Assembly (NCBI GenBank): GCA_028686135.1
Contig: JAQUCP010000010.1
Location: 29,229 to 93,228, forward strand
Source of the DNA: UBA12481 sp012523435
Lineage (GTDB): Bacteria > Bacteroidota > Bacteroidia > Bacteroidales > UBA12481
Length of the DNA: 64,000 bases
Direction of reading: 5' to 3'
The translations under genes and the position numbers were made by a program. Shown here piece by piece: positions 28,601-35,601 of this stretch. Each line of letters begins with the position of its first letter. The first letter of the stretch is position 1. Under the pieces are notes generated by a model. That model did no database searches. It worked only from the letters and a program-made list of their open reading frames with translations, and had not been told where the DNA came from.

Positions 28601-28649
28601 TAGTCAGGAATGTCATCAGCAGGAGAATTTTTTGAAACGGACTTGACAT
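25644..28649 (-). CDS. susC: SusC/RagA-family TonB-linked outer membrane transporter
   Basis: The 1001-residue protein has a signal peptide ending near VNAQ. A carboxypeptidase-D-like domain (residues about 27-110, GKISGKVTDSDNNPVIGASV) precedes a plug domain (SSGVQVTSDNGLAGAPVTIRVRG, SIEILKDASAAAIYGSRSANG) and a 22-stranded barrel with a C-terminal aromatic-poor end ISITI. Paired with SusD it imports oligosaccharides, here most likely maltodextrins, using TonB energy. It heads the minus-strand operon ending with maltose phosphorylase. A LacI-type palindrome lies 30-45 bp upstream of its start. Confidence 0.95.
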   Translation of the reverse strand: MSSPFQKILLLMTFLTITLVVNAQTGKISGKVTDSDNNPVIGASVVLLGTTIGAASDVDGNYEITKIPSGNFTLRASSIGFKPITRDISIENQSLIINLVLETDVMNMEELVVVGFGTNRKRSITSSISSIKAQEIANISVPSFEAALQGRSSGVQVTSDNGLAGAPVTIRVRGTSSLSASSQPLYVIDGVPMIAGDYGASGFGDGTNALALINPADIESIEILKDASAAAIYGSRSANGVVLITTKSGQEGKSEINASYYAGVTDVTKRLDLLSGPEYLQMAKMAWANSGKDTSGNYQEFYDGLPFGITREIADNTNTDWIDEMLRPGFVQEGSFNIRGGSQKTTFYAGLTYRDDKGVIINNAFSRASGHIDLIHKATNRLTIGAKMTYSNFKNNRVQTSWAGGLGTAQSRSLPIMPVMDSAGNFFAPRSGTNPMAFESNTKHVQDATNIMANLFGEYKLASWLKFRSEYALTNLFQREYRWIGTLTQEVDWAQDRRVSVNNWYTNNYFSFDHTFAENHEVNAMIGMSAEKSYQYDAEFSAEQLASPTLFNPGSGTKKNGYAYEGGYSFVSYFARTNYAFKDKYLLSLSIRRDGSSRFGQENRFGWFPAVSVGWIITDESFMLGVPVLSFLKLRSSYGMTGNAAIGNYSYYGTYYATQYYNESGIGTGNIANPFLGWEKVRQFDAGLDWGILEGRISGGFDWYYKQTTDMLLRVNIPETSGSSNVTRNVGSMMNRGIEFFLTSNNLTGKFKWKTDLNLARNYNEILDIQGQIIAGENYGNNFAQEGFPIGAWRLVEWVGIDPETGDELFINQETGEVTNEYNYERDAVVTGNPYPDFFGGMTNLFTWKNFDLSIMFTWAYGQEVYRDDGKFLEGGIDGNWNQTTKVLDAWTPENPDGTVQRLTWQPDNRNYNTTRYLEDASFLRLKDVTFGYYLPASFTKRIKVTNARIYFKGQNLWTLTNFSGWDPEVNRDNSGNTTQGVTYLSPPQIKTAMIGISITI

Positions 28650-28678
28650 AGTGAATTGGATTAAGTGAAATATGTTTC

Positions 28679-28694
28679 GATAGGTTTACCTATC
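28679..28694. promoter_or_regulatory. Candidate LacI-family operator upstream of susC
   Basis: GATAGGT (28679-28685) and ACCTATC (28688-28694) are perfect inverted repeats separated by TT. The site lies 30-45 bp before the susC start and about 120 bp past the end of the lacI-type gene. Size, symmetry and place fit an operator for that regulator. Confidence 0.6.
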
Positions 28695-28811
28695 AAAATT
28701 GGTAAAATTCTTGCTATTATGCCAAATGCACTAGTCTAAAATCACTTGAAAAACAATTGGTTGGAACCCGGAGAGCCAGATTTCAAACGATTGCGGACGA
28801 AAGTGAATTTT

Positions 28812-29846
28812 TTATTCTGAGAGGATGCTGATACGGGTGGAGTCGCGCAGAATCAGTTCTGATTTGATGACGTGGTGGATGAAAGGTAGGGCTGCTCCTT
28901 GGGCCATCAATCGATCGAGCAGTAATTGAATGGAAGCTTGTCCAATTTGATATCCGTGTTGATCGACGGTACTCAGTGCTGGATGGGTGACTTGGGAGAG
29001 CTCGTCGTTACTGAATCCGATGACTGAAACTTGTTGGGGAATGGGGATTGCCAATTCCAGTAATGATTTGATAACCCCAGTGGCTGTCAGGTCATTAACG
29101 GTAAAGAACGCGTCGGGTGGTTGCGTCATGTTCATCAGTTGCTTGGTTCGGATTCGGGCCTGTTTGAAGTTATCACAATACATGATTAGATCGCGGTTAA
29201 CTTCCAGGTTATTATCTCTTAGTGCATCCGAATAACCCATCCGGCGCAGGTCGGCAATGGGTAATCCCGGAGGTCCACTGAGGTGTGATATCCGTCGGCA
29301 TCCAGTTCTAATCAGATGATTAACAGCCATATAAGCACCATGATAGTCGTCTACGGTTACTTTATCGGTTTCTAGATCTGAGGTTACGCGGTCGAACATA
29401 ACCATTGGGATACCCTGGTCGAGAGCATTCCTCAGATGGTCATAATTCCGGGTTTCTTTGGATAAGGAGATCAGGATACCTTCCACGCGACTGGCCAGCA
29501 GTGTTTGAACACCAATGACTTCACGGTTATAGGATTCATTGGTTTGAAAGATGATCATATTATACCCGGCGTCGTAAGCTAGATCTTCGATTCCGGCGAT
29601 GACTAGAGAGAAGAAGTGGTGAACGATTTCCGGGATGACCAGTCCGAGGGTTTTTGTCCGGTTACTTCTCAGACTCAGTGCGATGGCATTGGGCTTATAG
29701 TTCATGCGCCTAGCCAAATCGTTCACTTTTTTTCGTGTTTCCTCCGAAATGGCGGGGTTATTTCGCAGTGCTTTGGAGACGGTGGACGGGGCAATCCCCA
29801 GTTCATCCGCAAGATCCTTAATGGTTACTACTCCCTTAGCCATCAT
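28812..29846 (-). CDS. LacI-family transcriptional regulator
   Basis: The 344-residue protein has an N-terminal helix-turn-helix (TIKDLADELGIAPSTVSKAL, then the hinge helix MNYKPNAIALSLRSN) followed by a periplasmic-binding-protein-type sensor domain (TLGLVIPEIVHHFFSLVIAG, GYSDALRDNNLEV, STVDQHGYQIGQASIQLLL). It lies just upstream of susC in the same orientation, separated by 162 bp holding a palindrome, and so probably controls the maltose operon. The effector is probably a maltose-derived sugar, by context only. Length is typical. Confidence 0.93.
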   Translation of the reverse strand: MMAKGVVTIKDLADELGIAPSTVSKALRNNPAISEETRKKVNDLARRMNYKPNAIALSLRSNRTKTLGLVIPEIVHHFFSLVIAGIEDLAYDAGYNMIIFQTNESYNREVIGVQTLLASRVEGILISLSKETRNYDHLRNALDQGIPMVMFDRVTSDLETDKVTVDDYHGAYMAVNHLIRTGCRRISHLSGPPGLPIADLRRMGYSDALRDNNLEVNRDLIMYCDNFKQARIRTKQLMNMTQPPDAFFTVNDLTATGVIKSLLELAIPIPQQVSVIGFSNDELSQVTHPALSTVDQHGYQIGQASIQLLLDRLMAQGAALPFIHHVIKSELILRDSTRISILSE

Positions 29847-30230
29847 AAAAATTGAGAAATCGTTTGAATTCTATAAATGTAGGAAGTTTTTTATGCTGAG
29901 AAGTATCGTTACAGGGGAAAAGAGATGAAAACTTCCTGCTCTTGCGAAAAAATCAAGAAGTATGTGAGAAAATCGAATAAAAAAGCTTTTGGTTCGTCCC
30001 CCCAATGCTATTTTTTGGACCATTCTTAGCCCGAAGAAGAGGATTTTAGGATACCGTTATCGCTTTTTTTTTGCTACCAGTAAAAGAAGGCTGCAATCGA
30101 TTGAAATAGCTTCTCCAGCTCATTGAAGATTATGTTAATCTGTAATATTTTCAATAAGTTACGCTGTTATAGAGAGCTTTGCATATTCTTTTTGTAAATT
30201 TGAGTTAGTGAATTTAAAATCAAAAAACTT
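29847..30230. other. Divergent intergenic region
   Basis: These 384 bp separate the LacI-type gene from the secreted starch-protein genes. I see no open frame or RNA gene. The right part holds the candidate promoter element at 30195-30202. Confidence 0.6.
30195..30202 (+). promoter_or_regulatory. Candidate -7 element before the surface starch-protein genes
   Basis: TAAATTTG matches TAnnTTTG exactly, 28 nt before the start codon at 30231. A TTTG at 30178-30181 is closer than the usual 19 nt, so only the -7 box is convincing. Confidence 0.45.
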
Positions 30231-31904
30231 ATGAAAAGAACTTTACGCGTACTCACTATGATGCTGGCATTTGCCGGTATGGTAACTGCCGGTTTTTCGC
30301 AGGCAATGCCTAATGCGATTACGATTGAGCCGGAGGATGCTACGGCTTTCGACATGATAACGCTAACCTTTGATGCTAATCTGGCTTGTACACCGGATGG
30401 GAAGGGAAACCTGCTCGGACTTACTGAAGTAGCCATGCATGGCGCAATTAAAGTGCTCGGGAGCGATTGGAACAGCTGGGGTATCAATACGGTAGATTAC
30501 AACGGAACCCCTGGAGGCGGTTTTACAACCAGGTTGACCGCTATCGGTGGCGACCGCTATCAGATGTCGTTTGTCCCGGCTGATTATTTTGGTGTGACTG
30601 CCGATGATGGAACCTTTATCGGAATATCCTGTGTCTTCAATAATGGTGCAGGGTGGGACAGTGAAGGAAAAGATTTTGGCGACGGCCAGTGTACTGATTT
30701 TCAGATACCTTTGAAATATGTCAGTGGCGAACCTGTAGTCAATTTTAACCTGAACCTCAAGAAGGTGATGGATGCTGGCGAATTTATTCCAGGTCTTGAC
30801 AAAGCTTATGTGGTGATTGACGGGTTGGGGTCGTTTGATATGATCGACCTGGATGAAAACTTCGATTCAGACTCCATCTATTTTGTCAAGGTAGAGCAGG
30901 GCTTGACCAAAGATGAGACCTATGAGTATCATTACCGCATCAACGATGATTTGAATGAAGAGGTTACCCGGGAATTTTTTGCCATGGGTGGTTCTCAAAC
31001 GCTCAGTGACTGGTGGAATGATGATCCGATTGTGTATCCCGCGAGTGTTGAAATCTATCTGGATATGACTTATCCTATTGAAAATGAGTTATTTAATCCC
31101 GAATCTGATTATGTCGATGTTGCGGGGAGTTTCAATGACTGGGCTCCGGAGGAGGGAGTGTATCATTTAGAAGTGACAGAGGATCCCAATGTTTATATGA
31201 TCCAGCTCGATCTCTTGGGTGGTGAATCCTATGATTTCAAGTTTAGGATTAACAGTGACTGGGAAAACTCCGAGTTTCCGAATGGAGGTCCGAACCGTGT
31301 ACTTATTCCTAAGGAGGGTGATCAGGTAGTTAATCTAGCCTATAATACGATGGTTGAATTCACGGTAGATATGACGAAAGCCGTGGATGCTGGTCAGTTT
31401 GATGCTGAGAGTGATTACATTGATTTTGCTGGAACACCTACTGACTGGGGTGGTTCAGATCATTTGACCTTGGTTGACGGTAATGTTTATAAAATCTTGG
31501 TTTCCAATGTGAAGCCTGGAGAGGTACTGGAATATAAGTTTAGGATTAATGGGAATTGGGAAACCGGTGAGTATCCGGGTGGAGGTCCGAACCGGACCTA
31601 CGAGGTTGAGTATGGTTATCAGGTAGTTCATCATTTTTATGATGTACCCGCTGGTGTCCAGATCGATCCGTTAGCTCAGGTTTCTTTCTATCCGAATCCC
31701 GCTTCAGACAAGATTATGGTTACCAATGCAGGATCTGTTGAGAGGATTGTGATAACCAATATGTTGGGTCAGAATCTGAAGACTGTTCCGGTGACTTCTA
31801 CTCAGATGGAGCTTCAGACCGGCCAGCTTCAGAAAGGCATTTATTTCATTAATTTTATTTCGCGCGACGGTTCTCAGAGGACCGAGAAGCTACTTGTCCG
31901 ATAG
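30231..31904 (+). CDS. Type IX-secreted surface protein with starch-binding-like modules (SusE/F-type role)
   Basis: The 557-residue protein has a signal peptide (LTMMLAFAGMVTAGFSQ). The body has repeated beta-sandwich units: VDVAGSFNDWAPEEGVYHL (about 300) and IDFAGTPTDWGGSDHLTL (about 400), each followed by a YKFRIN-type strand (DFKFRINSDWENSEF and EYKFRINGNWETGEY). These resemble CBM20/48-like glucan-binding modules. The C-terminus is a type IX sorting domain (VSFYPNPASDKIMV ... GIYFINF ... EKLLVR). It would be placed on the outer surface and bind starch, taking the place that SusE/F hold in Bacteroides. It is followed by a terminator-like hairpin and a GH13 gene. Confidence 0.8.
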   Translation: MKRTLRVLTMMLAFAGMVTAGFSQAMPNAITIEPEDATAFDMITLTFDANLACTPDGKGNLLGLTEVAMHGAIKVLGSDWNSWGINTVDYNGTPGGGFTTRLTAIGGDRYQMSFVPADYFGVTADDGTFIGISCVFNNGAGWDSEGKDFGDGQCTDFQIPLKYVSGEPVVNFNLNLKKVMDAGEFIPGLDKAYVVIDGLGSFDMIDLDENFDSDSIYFVKVEQGLTKDETYEYHYRINDDLNEEVTREFFAMGGSQTLSDWWNDDPIVYPASVEIYLDMTYPIENELFNPESDYVDVAGSFNDWAPEEGVYHLEVTEDPNVYMIQLDLLGGESYDFKFRINSDWENSEFPNGGPNRVLIPKEGDQVVNLAYNTMVEFTVDMTKAVDAGQFDAESDYIDFAGTPTDWGGSDHLTLVDGNVYKILVSNVKPGEVLEYKFRINGNWETGEYPGGGPNRTYEVEYGYQVVHHFYDVPAGVQIDPLAQVSFYPNPASDKIMVTNAGSVERIVITNMLGQNLKTVPVTSTQMELQTGQLQKGIYFINFISRDGSQRTEKLLVR

Positions 31905-31920
31905 TTTTAAGTTTTACCGA

Positions 31921-31948
31921 AAAGCCCGGTGATGAGCCGGGCTTTTTA
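31921..31948 (+). terminator. Terminator between two surface-protein genes
   Basis: AAAAGCCCGG (31921-31930) pairs with CCGGGCTTTT (31938-31947) around a 7-nt loop, ending in a T run. It follows the stop at 31904 and precedes the GH13 start at 31963, so expression of the second gene may depend on read-through. Confidence 0.85.
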
Positions 31949-31962
31949 CTAACCATCAACCC

Positions 31963-34761
31963 ATGAAGTTACGTCATTTATCCTCCTTGTTTCTACTTTT
32001 AATGTTGACCACTTTTCTGCGGTTGAATGGTCAGGTTATTGTTTGCGATCCCCCATTTCCGACTGATCAGGATTCGGTAAGGATTGTGTTTAATGCAGCC
32101 GAGGGAAGTCGGGGGTTAAAAGGGTACACTGATCCAATCTGGGCGCATACTGGGGTGATCACGACTCAGAGCACCTCGGGAACCGATTGGCGCTACGTCA
32201 TTGCCGGATGGAGCACCAACACTGAAAAAGCGCGTCTGACGCCTTTGGGTAATGATTTATGGGAATTCAAGATTGGGCCAGACATCCGATCTTTTTACAA
32301 TGTTCCGGCATCGGTTGGGATTCTGAAAATCGCTTTTGTTTTTCGAAATGCTGATGGTTCCCGAACCGGGAAAAATCAGGATGGTTCAGATATTTTTCAG
32401 CTGCTTTATGAGTCTGGCTTGAATCTGATTTTACGGGAGCCGATATCCTCTTTTCTGGTTGTTGATCCTGGGGTGGAGATTCCGGTTGAAGCTGTCTCCA
32501 GCGGTTCCGATTCTATTGTATTGGCACGGGATGGAATCAGATTGACAGGAACGGAATCAAATGAATTGATTTACAATATCATAGCTGAGGATTCCGGATT
32601 GCATGATGTAATGTTAACAGCTTGGGCAGAAGGAGAGTCTGTACGGGACAGCTTTCAATACTTTGTTCGATCGGGGGATTTTTACCGGGAGTTGCCGGAT
32701 GGTGTAGTGGATGGTATTAATTATCCAGATGATCAGAGTGCTATTTTGGTACTTTTTGCTCCGGGGAAAGAGCATGTGTTTTTGATTGGTGACTTCAATG
32801 ACTGGCAAGTTGATCCAGATTATCTGATGTATAAAACACCTAACAATGAACGATTTTGGATCGAAATAGAAAATCTGGAACCCAGGAAAGAGTATATATT
32901 TCAGTATTTGGTTGATGGAGAGTTAAGGATTGCTGATCCGTACACCACAAAGACTTCGGATCCTTGGAGTGACAGTCAGATTAGTTCGATGGTATATCCG
33001 GATCTAATTTCTTATCCGACGGGTAAGACCACGGAGATTGCGTCTGTGTTGCAGACAGCCAAGCCAGTTTATCAGTGGCAGGTGAATGATTTTCAGAAGC
33101 CAGATCAGTCCAATTTGGTGATATATGAGTTACTCGTCAGGGATTTCACGCAATGCCACACTTTTGCCTGTATGCTTGACACGCTGGATTATTTGGAGCG
33201 ACTGGGTATTAATGCGATTGAGCTGATGCCGGTATCGGAATTTGAGAACAATGACAGTTGGGGATACAATCCCTCCTTTTATTTTGCGCCAGACAAATAT
33301 TATGGTCCGGCTGATGATCTCAAGGCCTTCATTGATGCGTGTCATGCCCGGGGTATTGCGGTGATTTTGGATATGGTTCTCAACCATTCGTATGGTCAGT
33401 CGCCTTTAGTCAGGCTTTATTGGGACAGTGAGAATGAGCGGCCCTCTGTTGATAATCCCTGGTACAATGTACAATCGCCTAATTCTGTTTTCAGTTGGGG
33501 ATATGATTTTAACCATGAGAGTATTCACACGGAGCGTTTTGTTGATCGGGTGAATGCGTATTGGCTTGAGGAGTTTCGTTTTGATGGTTTTCGGTTTGAT
33601 TTTACCAAAGGGTTTACGAACACGCCTGGTGATGGTGGGGCTTATGATGCCAGTCGGATTCAGATTTTGAAGCGGATGTATGATCAGATCAGGGAGGTTA
33701 GTGGTGATGCGTATGTGATTTTGGAGCATTTTGCTGATAATCGGGAAGAGCGCGAGTTGAGCAGTTACGGGATGTTGATTTGGGGGAATGTCAACTATAA
33801 CTATCGGAAGGCCAGTTCCAGTTTTTTCTTAGAGGGCAAGTCGGATTTTTCGAGTATTTCCTGGATGAAGCGTGGTTGGACTGTTCCACATTTAGTTGGT
33901 TATATGGAGAGTCATGATGAAGAGAGGTTGATGTATGAGTGTTATTACTGGGGCAACACGACCAATCCGGAATACCGGGTGAAGGACACGACGGTAGCTT
34001 TGAGTCGGATGGAGCTTGCGGCCAACTTTTTCATTCCTATTCCGGGGCCGAAGATGATTTGGATGTTTGGTGAGTTGGGATATGATTATTCCATCAATTA
34101 TAATGGACGGGTAGGTCGCAAGCCGATCAGGTGGGATTATCAGTCTGACTGGCGGCGTGAGAGGGTTTACGAGGTTTATGCTGTTTTGAATCAGTTAAAG
34201 CAGGAGCATTTGGTGTTTACCACGGCGGATTACGCTTTGAATTTCTCCGACACCGTCAAGCGTATTAGTCTGAATCACAGCACGATGAATGTTACTATAC
34301 TTGGAAATTTTGGAACTTATCCATCGATGGGTGATCCTGAATTTCAGCACACGGGTTGGTGGTATGAGTTATGGACTGGTGATTCTTTGGAGGTGATTGA
34401 TACTCGTTCGAAGATTATATTGATGCCGGGGGAGTATCGGTTTTACACGGACATCAGGTTAGACCGGCCCGACATTATTTCGGGGATTGGGTCGCAAGTT
34501 TTGCGCAACAGGACATCTAAAGTTGAGATTTATCCCAATCCAGCCAGTGGCAAGGTGATGGTGAGGACCAGTGTGACCGGGGGGTTAGTGAGATATCGTC
34601 TCTTGGATCTTCAGGGTCGTCAGGTAGGGGGTGGTGATGTGATGCTGGATACGGTTCAGGGTCTTTTCGAGGTGGATTTAAGTGGATTGCAGCCTGGGAT
34701 TTATTTAATTGAGGTAGCAGGAGCCAGATCTGGTGGTGTGGGGAAGGTTATGGTGAGGTAG
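31963..34761 (+). CDS. Type IX-secreted GH13 alpha-amylase with CBM48-like domain
   Basis: The 932-residue protein has a signal peptide, an N-terminal beta region, a CBM48/E-set domain (VFLIGDFNDWQVDPDYL, near 275) and a GH13 barrel: VILDMVLNHSY (about 467), GFRFDFTKG with the nucleophile Asp near 545, YVILEHFAD with the acid Glu near 587 and MESHDEER with Asp near 650. The tail is a type IX sorting domain (VEIYPNPASGKVMV ... GIYLIEV ... GKVMVR). It probably degrades starch at the cell surface, feeding the SusCD importer. The preceding gene encodes a binding protein with the same tail. Confidence 0.92.
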   Translation: MKLRHLSSLFLLLMLTTFLRLNGQVIVCDPPFPTDQDSVRIVFNAAEGSRGLKGYTDPIWAHTGVITTQSTSGTDWRYVIAGWSTNTEKARLTPLGNDLWEFKIGPDIRSFYNVPASVGILKIAFVFRNADGSRTGKNQDGSDIFQLLYESGLNLILREPISSFLVVDPGVEIPVEAVSSGSDSIVLARDGIRLTGTESNELIYNIIAEDSGLHDVMLTAWAEGESVRDSFQYFVRSGDFYRELPDGVVDGINYPDDQSAILVLFAPGKEHVFLIGDFNDWQVDPDYLMYKTPNNERFWIEIENLEPRKEYIFQYLVDGELRIADPYTTKTSDPWSDSQISSMVYPDLISYPTGKTTEIASVLQTAKPVYQWQVNDFQKPDQSNLVIYELLVRDFTQCHTFACMLDTLDYLERLGINAIELMPVSEFENNDSWGYNPSFYFAPDKYYGPADDLKAFIDACHARGIAVILDMVLNHSYGQSPLVRLYWDSENERPSVDNPWYNVQSPNSVFSWGYDFNHESIHTERFVDRVNAYWLEEFRFDGFRFDFTKGFTNTPGDGGAYDASRIQILKRMYDQIREVSGDAYVILEHFADNREERELSSYGMLIWGNVNYNYRKASSSFFLEGKSDFSSISWMKRGWTVPHLVGYMESHDEERLMYECYYWGNTTNPEYRVKDTTVALSRMELAANFFIPIPGPKMIWMFGELGYDYSINYNGRVGRKPIRWDYQSDWRRERVYEVYAVLNQLKQEHLVFTTADYALNFSDTVKRISLNHSTMNVTILGNFGTYPSMGDPEFQHTGWWYELWTGDSLEVIDTRSKIILMPGEYRFYTDIRLDRPDIISGIGSQVLRNRTSKVEIYPNPASGKVMVRTSVTGGLVRYRLLDLQGRQVGGGDVMLDTVQGLFEVDLSGLQPGIYLIEVAGARSGGVGKVMVR

Positions 34762-34803
34762 CATCACTTTTGGCACATTTCTCTACTTTCTTTTTCTTTT
34801 GAT

Positions 34804-34834
34804 AGACCTGACAGGTCTTAAACCTGTCAGGTCT
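34804..34834. repeat. REP-like hairpin, left flank of the RAYT gene
   Basis: AGACCTGACAGGT (34804-34816) and ACCTGTCAGGTCT (34822-34834) form a perfect 13-bp stem around CTTAA. Each arm is itself almost palindromic around ACCTG-A/T-CAGGT. A short T run follows, so it can also terminate the GH13 transcript. Confidence 0.9.
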
Positions 34835-34899
34835 TTTCCTTTTTGGTGGTTTTTGTGCATCTAAATGGTAATTAATAAATTTCTAAAAAGGAGACTACC

Positions 34900-35514
34900 A
34901 TGAATTCGTTTGGACCACTTGAATATGGCCAGGTTTATCACATTTTTAACCGGGGTGTTAACAAAATGGATATTTTTCGGACCTCGGCAAACTATCAATA
35001 TTTTCTTCATCAGTACAATAATTATATTGATCCAGTGGTAGATACCTTTGCCTGGTGTTTGCTGAAAAACCATTTTCATCTTCTTGTTAGGGTAAAAACT
35101 CTTGATGAGATATTTAAAAACCTGTCAGGTACTTACCAACCTGACAGGTTACAACGGGTTACTCCATCAAGGCAATTTTCCCATTTCTTTAATGCTTATG
35201 CCAAGGCGTTTAATAAACAGGAGGAAAGATCGGGTGCCCTTTTTGAGCGACCATTTCAGCGAAAGATAGTTGATAATGAAGCCTATTATCGTCAACTGGT
35301 GATATACATCCATCAAAATCCTGTCCATCATAAACTGATTGATTCTGCCGATGATTATCCATGGACTTCATTCCCTTGCTTTTTAAATATGGAACCTACA
35401 AGAGTGGCCAAAGAGAGGGTTCTGAGTTGGTTTGACTCGATTAATTCTTTCAAGAAGCTTCACAAAAGGGAGCTTGCTGATCAAAGTCTAATGCGATATC
35501 TGATGGATATCTAG
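34900..35514 (+). CDS. REP-associated tyrosine transposase (RAYT, Y1_Tnp/IS200-like)
   Basis: The 204-residue protein belongs to the HUH single-strand transposase family. The HUH motif is KNHFHLLV (His58, His60). The catalytic Tyr is probably Tyr136 in QLVIYIHQNP, and SGALFERPFQRK is the usual RAYT block. RAYTs cut single-stranded REP hairpins at the genome scale and are normally single-copy, domesticated genes. Perfect hairpins of the same core lie 66 nt before the start and 7 nt after the stop, and a third (35119-35150) is inside the coding sequence at residues 74-84. Confidence 0.92.
   Translation: MNSFGPLEYGQVYHIFNRGVNKMDIFRTSANYQYFLHQYNNYIDPVVDTFAWCLLKNHFHLLVRVKTLDEIFKNLSGTYQPDRLQRVTPSRQFSHFFNAYAKAFNKQEERSGALFERPFQRKIVDNEAYYRQLVIYIHQNPVHHKLIDSADDYPWTSFPCFLNMEPTRVAKERVLSWFDSINSFKKLHKRELADQSLMRYLMDI
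35119..35150. repeat. REP-like hairpin inside the RAYT coding sequence
   Basis: AACCTGTCAGGT (35119-35130) and ACCTGACAGGTT (35139-35150) pair over 12 bp with an 8-nt loop. In frame it encodes NLSGTYQPDRL between the HUH His pair and the Tyr region. The core is the same as that of the two flanking hairpins. Confidence 0.9.
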
Positions 35515-35520
35515 AGGGAA

Positions 35521-35557
35521 AATAGACCTGTCAGGTCTAAAACCTGACAGGTCTATT
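35521..35557. repeat. REP-like hairpin, right flank of the RAYT gene
   Basis: AATAGACCTGTCAGGT (35521-35536) and ACCTGACAGGTCTATT (35542-35557) form a perfect 16-bp stem around CTAAA, followed by a T run that makes it a likely terminator as well. Its central base pair is inverted compared with the left-flank hairpin. Confidence 0.9.
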
Positions 35558-35601
35558 TTTTTGTAACTTTGAAATATTTCCAATTTTTAACCTCTTTACT
35601 C

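Noticed and set aside
30049..30064. A GATA..TATC half-palindrome upstream of the starch-binding surface gene, considered as a second LacI operator
   Set aside because: It shares only the outer GATA/TATC with the susC palindrome; the inner bases differ, so support is too weak.
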